A DNA stretch of 64,000 bases from Volvariella volvacea V23 (taxonomy: Eukaryota; Basidiomycota; Agaricomycetes; Agaricales; Pluteaceae), in assembly GCA_000349905.1 (NCBI GenBank), contig KB722738.1:1173551-1237550 (forward strand), given 5' to 3'. Under the pieces are notes generated by a model, which worked only from the letters and a program-made list of their open reading frames with translations, was not told the origin of the DNA and did no database searches. This document shows positions 1-9,960 of the stretch, in pieces; the stretch's first letter is position 1, and the number at the start of each line of letters is the position of its first letter. The translations under genes were made by a program, and so were the position numbers.

Positions 1-972
1 GATCTGGATTTCCCTCTGGTCCTTTACCGGACCTTGGCTAGCCTTTTGGACCAAACAAATCGGCAGCTGTCTATATTACACGACCTACGAGTCCACGTTC
101 ACGATATGACAGAGCCTTCCGTCTTCGGTGTCAATCAATTGAGGACGTTCCAAACAGCACGAAGGCTCAGCGCTCTCCATCTGGATTGGGCCATCCAGGG
201 GCTTTTCGCCATTCCCTACGATCAATTAACTTCCTTGAATGTGACATGCCGCACTATCAACGATCTACTCATGATAATGCAGGAATGTTCCAATCTATTG
301 AACCTGAATATCATATACGACAGACTTTCTGCTGTCACGCACTCAAGACCTCATAACGCCACCATCATGTTGAAGTTACGCTTCTTGAGGTTGTACCTCT
401 CCAAGTCTGTGAATTTTGGCGTTCTTTTCGATCTCATCACGACTCCGTTGTTAGAAGAACTCCAAATCGAAGATCCCTACCACCTATGTCCAGTGTGGCC
501 TCTAAGCAGTTTTATCTCTTTAGTGGAGCGATCTCAGTGCTCCATCAAGAAGTTGCACCTCTCACGCTTAGCGATAAACGATGAACAGCTTCAGACGACG
601 CTCCAAGTCACCCCAAATCTATTGGAACTTCGTTTGCAAGAGCGCCAGCGCGGTCCTTGGGAGAGGCTCACAGATAGAATTCTTGGAGATTTAACGAACT
701 ACGATGACGAGTCGTGTTTGATTCCCAATCTCGAGACAATCGTGATTGAACGCCGCTTCACGTTCAGCGTAGCTCCATTCCTCAAGATGCTCCGTTCTCG
801 TTGGTGGACTGACGAATGCTCCAATAAATCCACGCGTCACGTTCGACGTTTGATCGGTGTACATTTCAAACCAAGTGGCAACAAAGTCAAATTTAAAGTT
901 CATCTGGACGGCTTAAGAAAGCTTCAGGCAGAGGGCTTGAAAGTGGTATTTCCTCCCGCTTGGAGTGCTTGA
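1..972 (+). CDS. F-box/LRR-like protein, 3' part (5' end outside the window)
   Basis: The frame is open from base 1 to the stop at 970-972, with no in-frame ATG near the left edge, so this is the C-terminal part (about 323 codons) of a gene that begins outside the window. The protein has irregular leucine-rich segments (for example LTSLNVTCRTINDLLMIM, LLEELQIEDPY and LLELRLQER) of the kind seen in the large Agaricomycete family of F-box proteins, which act as substrate receptors of SCF ubiquitin ligases. The F-box itself would lie upstream and is not visible, so the assignment is by style only. The part seen has no intron. It is convergent with histone H2B, with 119 bp between the two stops. 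Confidence 0.5.
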   Translation, partial: DLDFPLVLYRTLASLLDQTNRQLSILHDLRVHVHDMTEPSVFGVNQLRTFQTARRLSALHLDWAIQGLFAIPYDQLTSLNVTCRTINDLLMIMQECSNLLNLNIIYDRLSAVTHSRPHNATIMLKLRFLRLYLSKSVNFGVLFDLITTPLLEELQIEDPYHLCPVWPLSSFISLVERSQCSIKKLHLSRLAINDEQLQTTLQVTPNLLELRLQERQRGPWERLTDRILGDLTNYDDESCLIPNLETIVIERRFTFSVAPFLKMLRSRWWTDECSNKSTRHVRRLIGVHFKPSGNKVKFKVHLDGLRKLQAEGLKVVFPPAWSA

Positions 973-1091
973 ATTCAGTTCAGGTGAGAATACGCGTATG
1001 TCTAGATAAACCACTATGTATAGGGGGGAATACAATATGAATAATACACGCTAAAAAATCCCAAAAACATTTTGGAGTCGTCCGCAAGGAT

Positions 1092-1681
1092 CTACTTGGC
1101 ACCAGCCGAGAACTTGGTGACACTCTTAGTACCCTCTGAGATTGCATGCTTTGCCAGTTCACCAGGCAGGATGAGTCGCACACTGGTTTGAATCTCACGC
1201 GACGAGATCGTTGACTTCTTGGAATAGGCAGCCAATTCTGGAAAGAAACTAGTTAAGAGTTGGAATACAAATTGAGAAGCTATCTTACTGGATGCTTCGG
1301 TTGCAATTCGCTCGAAGATATCATTGACGAATGAGTTAAGGATAGCCATGGCCTTATTAGAGATACCAGTATCAGGGTGTACTTGCTTGAGTACTGACGG
1401 TAAGCCCGTTAGCAAGGTATAAATGCGAATGCCACTGTATGCACACTTACCCTTGTAGATGTAAGAACTGTATGTCTCCTTGCGAGTCTTTCTCCTCTTC
1501 TTCTTGTCACCATCATCGGAAGATTTCTTCACTGTGGATTTCTTTCCCTCATCCGACTTAGCAGGTGCCTTGGAAGCAGTAGAGGCAGCAGGAGCTTTTC
1601 CAGCAACGGAAGCAGGCTAAAGAAAACCCTCGATGAAAAAATCATTAAAACCCGTAGTAAATCACATACCTTAGGTGCCAT
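1092..1681 (-). CDS. H2B: Histone H2B
   Basis: Core nucleosome histone. Four exons (1670-1681, 1451-1616, 1289-1393, 1092-1237) sum to 429 nt, or 142 residues, in frame with GT/AG borders. The first exon codes only for MAPK. A lysine/alanine-rich tail follows, then the histone fold with the family sequences [38 protein letters not shown] and [20 protein letters not shown], ending in [12 protein letters not shown]. The start is chosen because MAPK followed by a Lys-rich tail is the usual fungal H2B N-terminus. Fungal H2B genes are often divergent from H2A, but here the upstream neighbour is a methyltransferase gene. Identity is essentially certain. Confidence 0.97.
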
Positions 1682-1907
1682 CGTTAGTGTTTAGTGTACG
1701 ATTAGAGGCGTAGTGGTCTGAGAAGATGGAGGTTGGGGAAAGAACGCGTGCAGTGGCCATGTTCATCGTGGTTGGCTTTAAAGCAGTAAACGATCGGACT
1801 TCGAATTTGTAGCATCACGTGTAGTAAACAAGTCGCGTTCGTTTATTAAAGTCAAGCAAGGACAAACACAGGAGCGTGGCGTCTGAAGGCCTGACGTTTC
1901 GACAGTT
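1682..1907 (-). promoter_or_regulatory. H2B upstream region with a CACGTG E-box
   Basis: This 226-bp gap lies between the H2B start and the stop of the methyltransferase upstream on the same strand, so it must hold the H2B promoter. A perfect CACGTG (bHLH-type E-box) sits at 1816-1821. I see no clear TATA box. Assigning the E-box to H2B control is inference. Confidence 0.45.
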
Positions 1908-2936
1908 CTACCTCTTCTCCGCAATGACTAGCCACGTCTTGTATGGGTATTCAAACACTCCAGCGTTTTTGTCAATCCACGTCCTGTCATCACCTCTGGC
2001 CAGAATTTCCTTGATGTCCTCCTGCACCTTATTCTTTTCGACTTCAGGGAGCACTGCGATGTAGCTCTTGCTGAGGGCACGGTCGATGGCGGTGTCAACT
2101 GTTGTCGGTAAATGGTATGACCACACGTGCTCTTGCTGTGGCTTGAAAAAGGCATTGTAGTTTGTCGTGTCAAAAGTCTGGCGCCATAGTCCTAGACGGA
2201 ACTGTGGCGTATTATTTTCGTGCTGCTCAATGCGTTCTCGCAGCTGTGCAACCCAGCGCGCATGGTCCCTTTGTCATGCCTGGTAAGCGGACTTGGATCG
2301 TAGCATGTGACTCCTGCACGCACCGGTCTTCCAGATTCCATATGAAAGCTACTAAACCGCCAGGCTTCAGGACACGCGCAAATTCAGTACATGCACGATT
2401 GTAATCTGGGCACCAGTGGAACGCCTTCATGCGATTAGTTCATTCGACGGACGGTCCATCAAGGGATACGGCAGACCTGTGCAATCGTGATGAGATCGGC
2501 CCACCCGTTCTCCACTCCTGTGTTATCAAACGTCCCCTGGGCCACGGTCACCCGTTCGTCGTCGATATTTTTAGTGAAGACATCTCTCATGCCTGCACTG
2601 GGTTCGACGGCTTTCAGGGATTTGATATCTTTGCACCAATCTTCATGTTTCAACAATGCACGGGTGAAGATACCAGTCCCAGAGCCAATCCTGGAATGGG
2701 TTAAGTTGGTGTCCCCAAGCGGTCACGGGTAGCGGCGTACTCAAGGACATTGAGGGGCGCAGGGATCTCCACTGCTTGCCGAAGTTGTTTCAAGACTTGC
2801 GATTGATAAGAAGGTCGTGCGCTAGATGCACGTCAAGCCAAGAACTAATTGGGTATCCCAGGACAGCATACCGGTCGTAGAGCTCGTTGGTTCCAGTTCC
2901 AAACCCGAGTTGAGCGACTTGGTGCACAGAGATCAT
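1908..2936 (-). CDS. Class I SAM-dependent methyltransferase (Crg1/trans-aconitate methyltransferase-like)
   Basis: Five exons can be joined in frame. The N-terminus MISVHQVAQLGFGTGTNELY continues into DRARPSYQS. Motif I, NVLEIGSGTGIFTRALL, is rebuilt across an intron and is the SAM-binding glycine loop. AFHWCPDY and RVLKPGGLVAFIWNLEDR match later class I motifs, and the protein ends TWLVIAEKR. This is the pattern of the fungal Crg1/Tmt1 group of small-molecule methyltransferases, whose known members act on trans-aconitate or on xenobiotics such as cantharidin. The substrate here cannot be told. The frame stays open upstream to 3107, so an N-terminal extension (MPALPAADL...) is possible; I chose 2936 because the conserved part begins there. 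It is divergent from the sphingoid-base kinase. Confidence 0.85.
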
Positions 2937-3218
2937 GATGGGAGTGGTGCAGCAAGTTGATATTTGATAGCGATTCGTATAGCTATACTGTATTTGTTCG
3001 AAGGCATCACGGAGAGCGGGAAGCCTCTCACGGCTCGGATCTATGCTGCTCCGGTAAGATGATCGCAACTCGAGTCTGCAGAGGTCTGCAGCGGGGAGCG
3101 CGGGCATTGATATTATATAGTGCAGAATGGCAGTATAGCGGGTGATCCTGAAACTTCACACGCGAAGAAAGCTAGTCCGGGGAATTTTTCTCAGGTCAAG
3201 ACGGTTGCCAGGAAGCGA

Positions 3219-5311
3219 ATGGGGTGTATCTCGAGCCGCAATCATCGCGAACCGCCTGAAGACGACCGCCTCATCCATCCAGCTCGCGACATGGCCCGAC
3301 AAGAGCTCCTCGTTCGCGCCTCGCCTGCTAATAAGTTGCTCAAGGTCATCCTCACCGACGAGTCGCTCATTCTACAAGACCAAGGTCTGCTTCGGCCGTG
3401 TTTCCTTATTTATTTGCCAGAAAGTTACCGGCTGACTGGAGAACGCACTATTGCACAGGACGCTCCGTGAAGGAGACTACCATACCCCATCACTACGTCT
3501 TAGCCGCCCAATTCGACAAGAATACGCGGCGCTTCTGGTGCTCCTATGTTCACAAGAAGAACAGCAGTGGTCCATATACCCTCAAGTCATTGGAGGCAAC
3601 TGTAGACGAAGCAGAGAGCGGAAATGCCGAAACATGGGTTCATGCAACTATGAATGCCCTCTATGAAGGTATTATTCCATCACATCGCTCCCTACTTGCT
3701 AGTATGCATGTCTCGTAGATAAGGGCATTAAACGCGGAAGAAGGCTGAAAGTTATCATTAATCCTTTTGGAGGAGTGGTTAGTTGACCCCCGGCTTCGTC
3801 TTCATCCTCTTGGCTCACGTCCTTTGCAGGGCAAGGCAGTATCCGTTTATGCCAACATTGTGGAGCCCATCCTTAAGGCTGCAGGCTGCGAGTTGGATGT
3901 AACGCGTATGTCTCTGTGCTTTGGCTTTCCCAGCTACTCATTCAGTATGGACTGTAGATACCACCCACAGTGGACATGCTTTCGAATTGGGCCGTAATCT
4001 AACCTTGGATTTTGACGCGGTTGTTACGGTTGCTGGAGACGGTGTTGTTCATGAAGTTCTGAATGGCTTTGCCACACATGAAGACCCGATCAGAGCTTTC
4101 TCAATACCAATCTCCCCTGTACCTGCTGGTTCCGGAAATGGTCTCTCCCTCAATCTCTTGGGTATCAAGGTACGTTTCTGCGTTGACGAGGTCTCTACAA
4201 CGACCCTTATCTGGTGAAAGGACGGGTTTGATTGTGCAGTGGCGGCAGTAAACTCCGTCAAAGGTCTATCTCCGATACTTCTTCTATATCACAGTTGCTC
4301 ATCCCGTACTAGGCTGCCACATGAAGGTGGACATGTTCTCCATCACACAAAATGGAAAACGTACCTTCTCGTTCATGTCGCAAGCCGTAGGCTTGATGGC
4401 TGACTTGGACATTGGCACTGAGCACCTACGGTGGATGGGTGATGCTCGTTTCCTCGTTGGCTTGGCTAAAGGGAGTATGTATATTCAAATCACCTTCAGC
4501 CTGCGGGGTATTTACGCTCTGTATCAGTGATAACGTTCAAGCCTTGTCCCGTTCAGCTATCGTACAAAGCCGCGGAAACTGATAAGGAGAGAATGGCCGA
4601 GCTCCATAGTGTAGGGAAGCAAAGGGTCCAAGAAAGCGTACTGGAGGATTCGGACAGCCGTTACACGTCGCTTCCTGCAACGAGGCACGGCATAACAGAC
4701 GAGGAGGGTTGGACGACTCTCAATGAACCATTGCTATTTGTCTATGCTGGCAAGGGTCCCTACGTAGGGCGGTGAGTCCCCGACACATCAACTTTTGAAA
4801 GTCCTTTGCATGAATGCCTTGCGTAGCGATTTGATGGCCTTTCCGGTGTCATTACCTGATGATGGGCTTGTTGACATAGCAATAATGCCATTGGTAAGTC
4901 CTCAACAGACACATTCATGTAATTCAGACTCATTTCAGTATCAGTCCACGAGAAGAGCATTAATCTCTGCAATGGATGGTGCGGCGGAAGGCAAATTATA
5001 TTGGAACCCTAAGGTCAAGAATAATGCAATTCGAACCAACTTCACGCGCATCTCACTGAATTTCCCAGGTTCAATATGTCAAGGCGCATGCATACCGTAT
5101 CAAACCCGTCTCAACTAAGGGTACTCTCTCAATAGATGGTGAATCATTCCCTTTCCAGGAATTCCAAGTGGAGACGCACAAAGCTCTTGCCACGTTGCTT
5201 AGTCCGTATGGCTACTACGCAGCGGATGTACCTCCATCCAAGAATAGAGCCGCTTCAGACAATGCAAAGCCAAAACGACGAGGTACTTGGAGATTTTCCA
5301 GTAATCATTAA
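3219..5311 (+). CDS. LCB4: Sphingoid long-chain-base (sphingosine) kinase
   Basis: Phosphorylates sphingoid bases with ATP. About nine exons give the catalytic features of the diacylglycerol/sphingosine-kinase fold: RRLKVIINPFGG (nucleotide-binding start), FDAVVTVAGDGVVHEVLNGF (the GDG loop), PAGSGNGLSLNLLGIK, SQAVGLMADLDIGTEHLRWM, LPDDGLVDIAIMPL and the C-terminal TKGTLSIDGESFPFQEFQVE strand. The protein ends RRGTWRFSSNH before TAA at 5309-5311. Two in-frame starts are plausible. ATG 3291 gives MARQELLVRASPANKLLKVI, the more family-like N-terminus. ATG 3219 adds 24 residues beginning MGCISS, a possible acylation signal. I list the longer form because it has no internal stop; the true start is not settled. 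Confidence 0.9.
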
Positions 5312-5517
5312 AGTGTTTTCTCATTGTATACCACTCCTGTCGTTAGTTGGATTTTGGGTCATAGCTTTTACACCTTTTCGTAGAATAATATTAGCCTCCT
5401 ACTCCGTAGTTAATAGTGCAATTATCTTGCGTCTCTCTTTAGTATACCATCACCTTCGCTCGGTCCTGCAATAAAATAGGGACGTGACAATATTTTCTGG
5501 CAATAAGTTAGCCCGTC

Positions 5518-6569
5518 ATGTTCATCTTTAACCCCACCACGATTTTGAGCCCTAGCAGAGCTTGTCAGACATTCAGAAAGCTGAATACGAAAGCGCTTGA
5601 TGCGTGGATAAAATCTCCCCCACAGCCATTGCTCATCTCGGACACTATTAGCGCTGAGCATTTAAGTGATTTATATATCACTGTCCCTACAAGAGATGGC
5701 TCCCACAAACCGTTCCAGCAACCTGTCAGCGGCCAACGACTGGGATATGGTCATCACCTTGCGTTCTTCCACAACCGCACTCCGGAACACCAGCTCAGGT
5801 CGGATGGTACTGGTGCGGATTTTTGCCCACCACACCCTTTCACGCGACGTATGTGGGCTGGTGGGTCATTCACATGGAATAACAAAAACCCGCTGCGCGT
5901 TAAAGATAAAGGTGTAGCGAAGGCAAGGGTTGTATCTGTTCAGAAGAAGGGTTTGGAGGGCGGTATACCAATGGCGTTCGTCAAGATGGAGTATCAATTT
6001 ATGAAGCAAGGATCCACTGTACCCTCGTTGGTGGAGGATAGGACCCACGTCTACCTAGCACAAGGCGCTGAGGTCAGGAAGACTACACGAGATGGTGCGT
6101 ATATCTGATGAGAATACACTCTGTTCGCGCTTTATGGTTCCATCAGTTAAGGTACCAAAGAGACACGACTTTTCTTTCGTTTATAAACCAAGTCAAACTA
6201 CACTATTCCGCTTTTCTGCCGTAACTTTCAACGCACACCATATTCACCTGGATAAGGATTACGCCCAACGCGCTGAAGGGTATCCCGGTAAGCACGCGAA
6301 GCCGGTTTGAGATCTTCTAGTTATACTGATAATTACCAGAACGATTGGTCCATGGCCCGCTGACTGCCCTTATGTTGCTTGAAACCGCTATCTACCACCA
6401 CCCGAACGTGTCTCTGAGCTCTTTTGAATACCGCGCTCAAAATCCCTTAGTCGTCGGCCGCGAGTTGACAATGTATGGAAAGTGGTTGGACGAAAAGAAG
6501 ATCTCGCTTTGGTGTCAGGACGGGGGTGTAGTGGGGATGACAGGGGTCGCAATCGTAGATAGTGACTAG
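5518..6569 (+). CDS. HTD2: Mitochondrial hydroxyacyl-thioester dehydratase type 2
   Basis: Three exons join at clean GT/AG borders (introns about 6096-6151 and 6287-6340), giving about 314 residues. Conserved stretches are FTRRMWAGGSFTWNNKNPL, RTHVYLAQGAEVRKTTRD, RHDFSFVYKPSQTTLFRFSA followed by FNAHHIHLDKDYA (hot-dog helix with the dehydratase His), and VHGPLTALMLLETAIYHH. This is the fungal HTD2/mesaconyl-C4-CoA hydratase-like family. It dehydrates 3-hydroxyacyl-ACP in mitochondrial fatty acid synthesis (FAS II), the pathway that supplies lipoate precursor. The N-terminus has a Ser/Arg/Lys-containing, mostly non-acidic start (MFIFNPTTILSPSRACQTFR), consistent with mitochondrial import. It follows the sphingoid-base kinase on the same strand after about 200 bp. 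Confidence 0.88.
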
Positions 6570-6627
6570 TAGGTGGACTTTAGCACAATATGTAATAAAT
6601 CAGAAACCTGTGATTGGGAGTCAAATG

Positions 6628-7920
6628 CTAGTTGATGAGCCGTAAACAAATCGACGCACCATATTTGTTTCCCGCCTCCTTTCGATTCCTCCGACCTTCT
6701 GCAATCTTCTCCTCAAGGGCCTCGCGATTCGTGTATGCTTCGTTCAGTAGGGTGGACAGTTGATGTCTTGAACGTGCAATTCCACTTAGTTTCGAGGGCT
6801 GAGAAAAGTCAATTGCATGTCAGTCGGGCCTCTCAAAAAAAAGTTTCGACCCACATTCATCGTCATCCTGGGCTTCGCAGGAGCAGAACCAGAGCTCTGC
6901 GTAAGCGCCTTACGCTCCTCCCGCTCCTTGATATCCCTTTTCGCTCTCTCCATCTTTTCTGCTGCGTCCACTTTCTCGACTGGCCCACGATCCCACCCTT
7001 CAAAGCCTTTCACTTGACCCTTCTCCAATGCGCGCACGTGGGCATTATATTCATCCTGCCACTTCTTCATAAATTTACCATAATACTCGGGCTCGTATGC
7101 CGCCCATGCACCAGATGGTAATTGGTAATACCCGGGGTATGGGTCTGTAGGTGTAGGCTCAGGCGGTGTAAACGTCGGCACATCTGGAGCAGACGAAATT
7201 GAAACAGAAGGGGCAGATGATATGGTTGCATTTGATGGTGCGGCAAGTTTGGCATTCGCGATTTTAGAGGAAGTGCCTGCATCGGATAAACATGACATCA
7301 AGGAAATCAGCTCAAAATGACACACTCAGTGAGAAGAAATCAACAGCAGGATCTGATTTGGAAACTTGTGTAGTTGCAATCGGGGGTTTAGGAGGTGTAG
7401 GCTTTGGTCCTTCTTCCAGAGAAATATTCGCCCGCCCTCTTGATACCGAGGTAGGGACAAATAACCCAGGCGCTGGCTTTGACGCTACATCGGATTTGGG
7501 AGATGCACCCTCCTCAATTTGACCAGAAACTGACGGCTCTTCTTCAGGCTGAATTGAAGTTGTAGAGTTGAATACGAGACTTGGCCTTGCGCCACCTCCC
7601 AACACTCGTTGTGGTGCAGGTAGTACAGTGCTTGCTTTTTTGGGAGCAGGGAGCATGGAAAGTAGCGAAGACCTGCCTGCACCATTCTCCAGGCGTTGCT
7701 TCTTCGCGGCTGGTCTATCCACATCGTCCTCGTAAGACTCTCCACCCTCACCACTAGGTAGTGGAAGGCTGGGTAGAGCAATAGTAATCTTCTTCGGTGG
7801 GCGTTTGGTTTTCGACGTAGTTGCAGATGGTACCGGTTTTGCGGGCCCAGGCTTTGGTGTCTGGCTGGTCGTTTCGGTTTCGGTTTCACTGCCACTCCCG
7901 TAGTCGTCGAGTCCGAGCAT
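6628..7920 (-). CDS. PRCC-domain protein (proline-rich, MAD2B-interacting family)
   Basis: Three exons join in frame. The start MLGLDDYGSGSETETETTSQ is typical for fungal PRCC proteins; the frame is open to 8034, but the conserved part starts here. A long Pro/Ser/Lys-rich disordered region includes KRPPKKITIALPSLPLP, AAKKQRLENGAGRSSLLSML and LPAPKKASTVLP. The C-terminal module has YYQLPSGAWAAYEPEYYGKF, KGFEGWDRGPVE, then SKLSGIARSRHQLSTLLNEA and NRKEAGNKYG, the PRCC C-terminal signature. Human PRCC is a nuclear, splicing-associated protein that also binds MAD2B; fungal function is poorly known. The last residues (GASICLRLIN, stop 6628-6630) may instead be spliced differently. Confidence 0.85.
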
Positions 7921-8294
7921 CTTAGGGTGTAACGTGCGGAGCAAAGTAATATTGAGGCCGGTTACATAACGAAGAACATAAATGAACTCCAAGTGTTTAG
8001 TAAACAAGACAACACTAGCATTTTGTGCTGGCACCAGTCCAGTAGGTGAGATACGTTTATCCTAATTAGTGTTTATGTGCGGTATGTAAGCTGAATAGCG
8101 GGTGCGACAGCAAGTTGAAGTCTAATCTAAGTGGTGGTATGTACTAGTAATGTCCGTCCATAATCGATCAGCAGGGTGTAGCGAAAGCAGTCCGAATCTG
8201 TGTCGTGTAGCGGTAGGTAGCGATAACAGTTTGTGATATACGATGCAAGCACGGTCCGTGATCCAGTCTCGTAACGAATAAAGGAATGACACAA
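7921..8294. other. Intergenic region between PRCC and the glucan synthase
   Basis: Both neighbours are on the minus strand, so this holds the 3' UTR of the glucan synthase and the promoter of the PRCC gene. Open frames here are extensions of the neighbouring exons. I see no RNA gene or repeat. Confidence 0.6.
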
Positions 8295-9928
8295 TTACGG
8301 TCGAGCTAGATTTTAGAGTTAGTAAGATACCAAGCAGTTGAATAGGGTGAGCGAACTTACAAAGTTGTTCTTTGCGGTAAAACCAGAAATAACCAAGAAC
8401 AATAATGATTTGGCTGAAGAGAGCAATCCAGAAGAGGGGCAATGCCATGGGGCTTCCAGAAATACCCTCTTCAAAGTCCCACTTGGAGGCGTCGGGGAAC
8501 ACAGTTCCAGGACCCAGTCTGTTTGGGGCAGTTGCACGAGCGACCATAACGCAGATGGAGCCAAGAATCTGAGAGAAGGCTAGAGTTGCACAAACGTGCA
8601 AACGAGAAAGCGTCTGAAGTAGAATCATGCCCAATCCAACACCTTGAATCGCGTCGAGCACACCCAACCAAAGCCAGAGGGATATGCTCAGGTATGGTCC
8701 TGAGGAGCCAGCCCAAGGGATATAAAGTGCAAGAGATGAAGTACCCCACAACATTTGACACCACCTTGGTGCTCCCAAACCGACAGCAAAGACAGGTAGG
8801 AGCCAGGTATGGGTCTTGCTCAATTGGGTGAGAATCAAGAGCATAGCGGCCCAGACACCGACAAAGAAGACGATGACAAGGATCAAAATGTGCCATTTGG
8901 GGATGCTGACACTCCATAGGAAGCTCCAGTTACGTCCATAGGGCTAGAGAAAAATGTCAGTAATTCCACTTCATATACATGAATTAGCTTAAACTTACTC
9001 CGCTCAACCAATAATCACGAAGGAGCTCGGAGGCCAAGAACCACAACACCAGCTTGCGGCGGAAGAGGGTCTTAAGGAAATTGGGAACTTTGGGAGGGGT
9101 TTGGCGGTAATAGTCTGTCCGGGTGGTCGATCAACACATATATAACGTAAAAGACGAAAAGTTGAAACTGACCTGGCAGGCCATAAAGCATGAGATACGC
9201 GAAAATGAAGCTCATGACAGATAATGGCCAGAGAATAAGGACGATCCACCAGGGTGTAACATATCCGTCTTCACGGCCATTCAATGTGTATCCCCAGTAC
9301 CACAAAGCAGCCACCCAAATCTGCTGAGAGCCTTGCACAATGCAAGCGCGCAGTGTCCAAACTTCCGTTAGCGCACCAGCTTCTTCACCAAAGTTGAGGC
9401 CGAAGAATAAAAAGGCTGCTGCTGATGCTACAGCATAGCACCAGGTAGCTACGTTTGATAACGCTCCTTGAGCAGGGTGTAGGGATTCGGAAATTGATGG
9501 CAAGCCGATTAAGAAGAAGGCTAGTCCGAAGAATAACCAGGGGGCTGACAATACATATACCGATGGCTTCAACCTGAACAGAGTGTACCAGACAATCGAG
9601 GCAGCAAGGAAGACAGCGCCGAGAACGTATAGTTGAACGTCATCTTGCCAATTGCGGCCAGAGAGTAGGGTGATCTGAAAACTCGTGGCGCTTAACATCT
9701 GTGCACAACAATTAGTATATGTAATCTTGAGGAGCATTAGCACGCACTTGGCCAGTGGCAATCACTATAGCATACAGTGGCCACCCAGCAATCTCCCGTG
9801 CCATCGCGATTTGTAGTCGTGTCATAGGTACCTCTGGCTGGGCTCCAGGATTAGGGAGAGGGCCATCGTAATCAGCGGCCGAGAATGGCGGTTGGCTATT
9901 TGGAGCTAAATTGCAACCATTAGTCTCC

Positions 9929-9960
<32 letters not shown>

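Noticed and set aside
2429..2732. Plus-strand open frames over the methyltransferase
   Set aside because: They are antisense shadows of methyltransferase exons, whose spliced product has clear motifs.
3074..3091. Direct repeat GTCTGCAG twice in the methyltransferase/kinase divergent gap
   Set aside because: Two 8-bp copies in 18 bp could be a dimeric binding site, but there is no known match and it is too short to stand out from chance.
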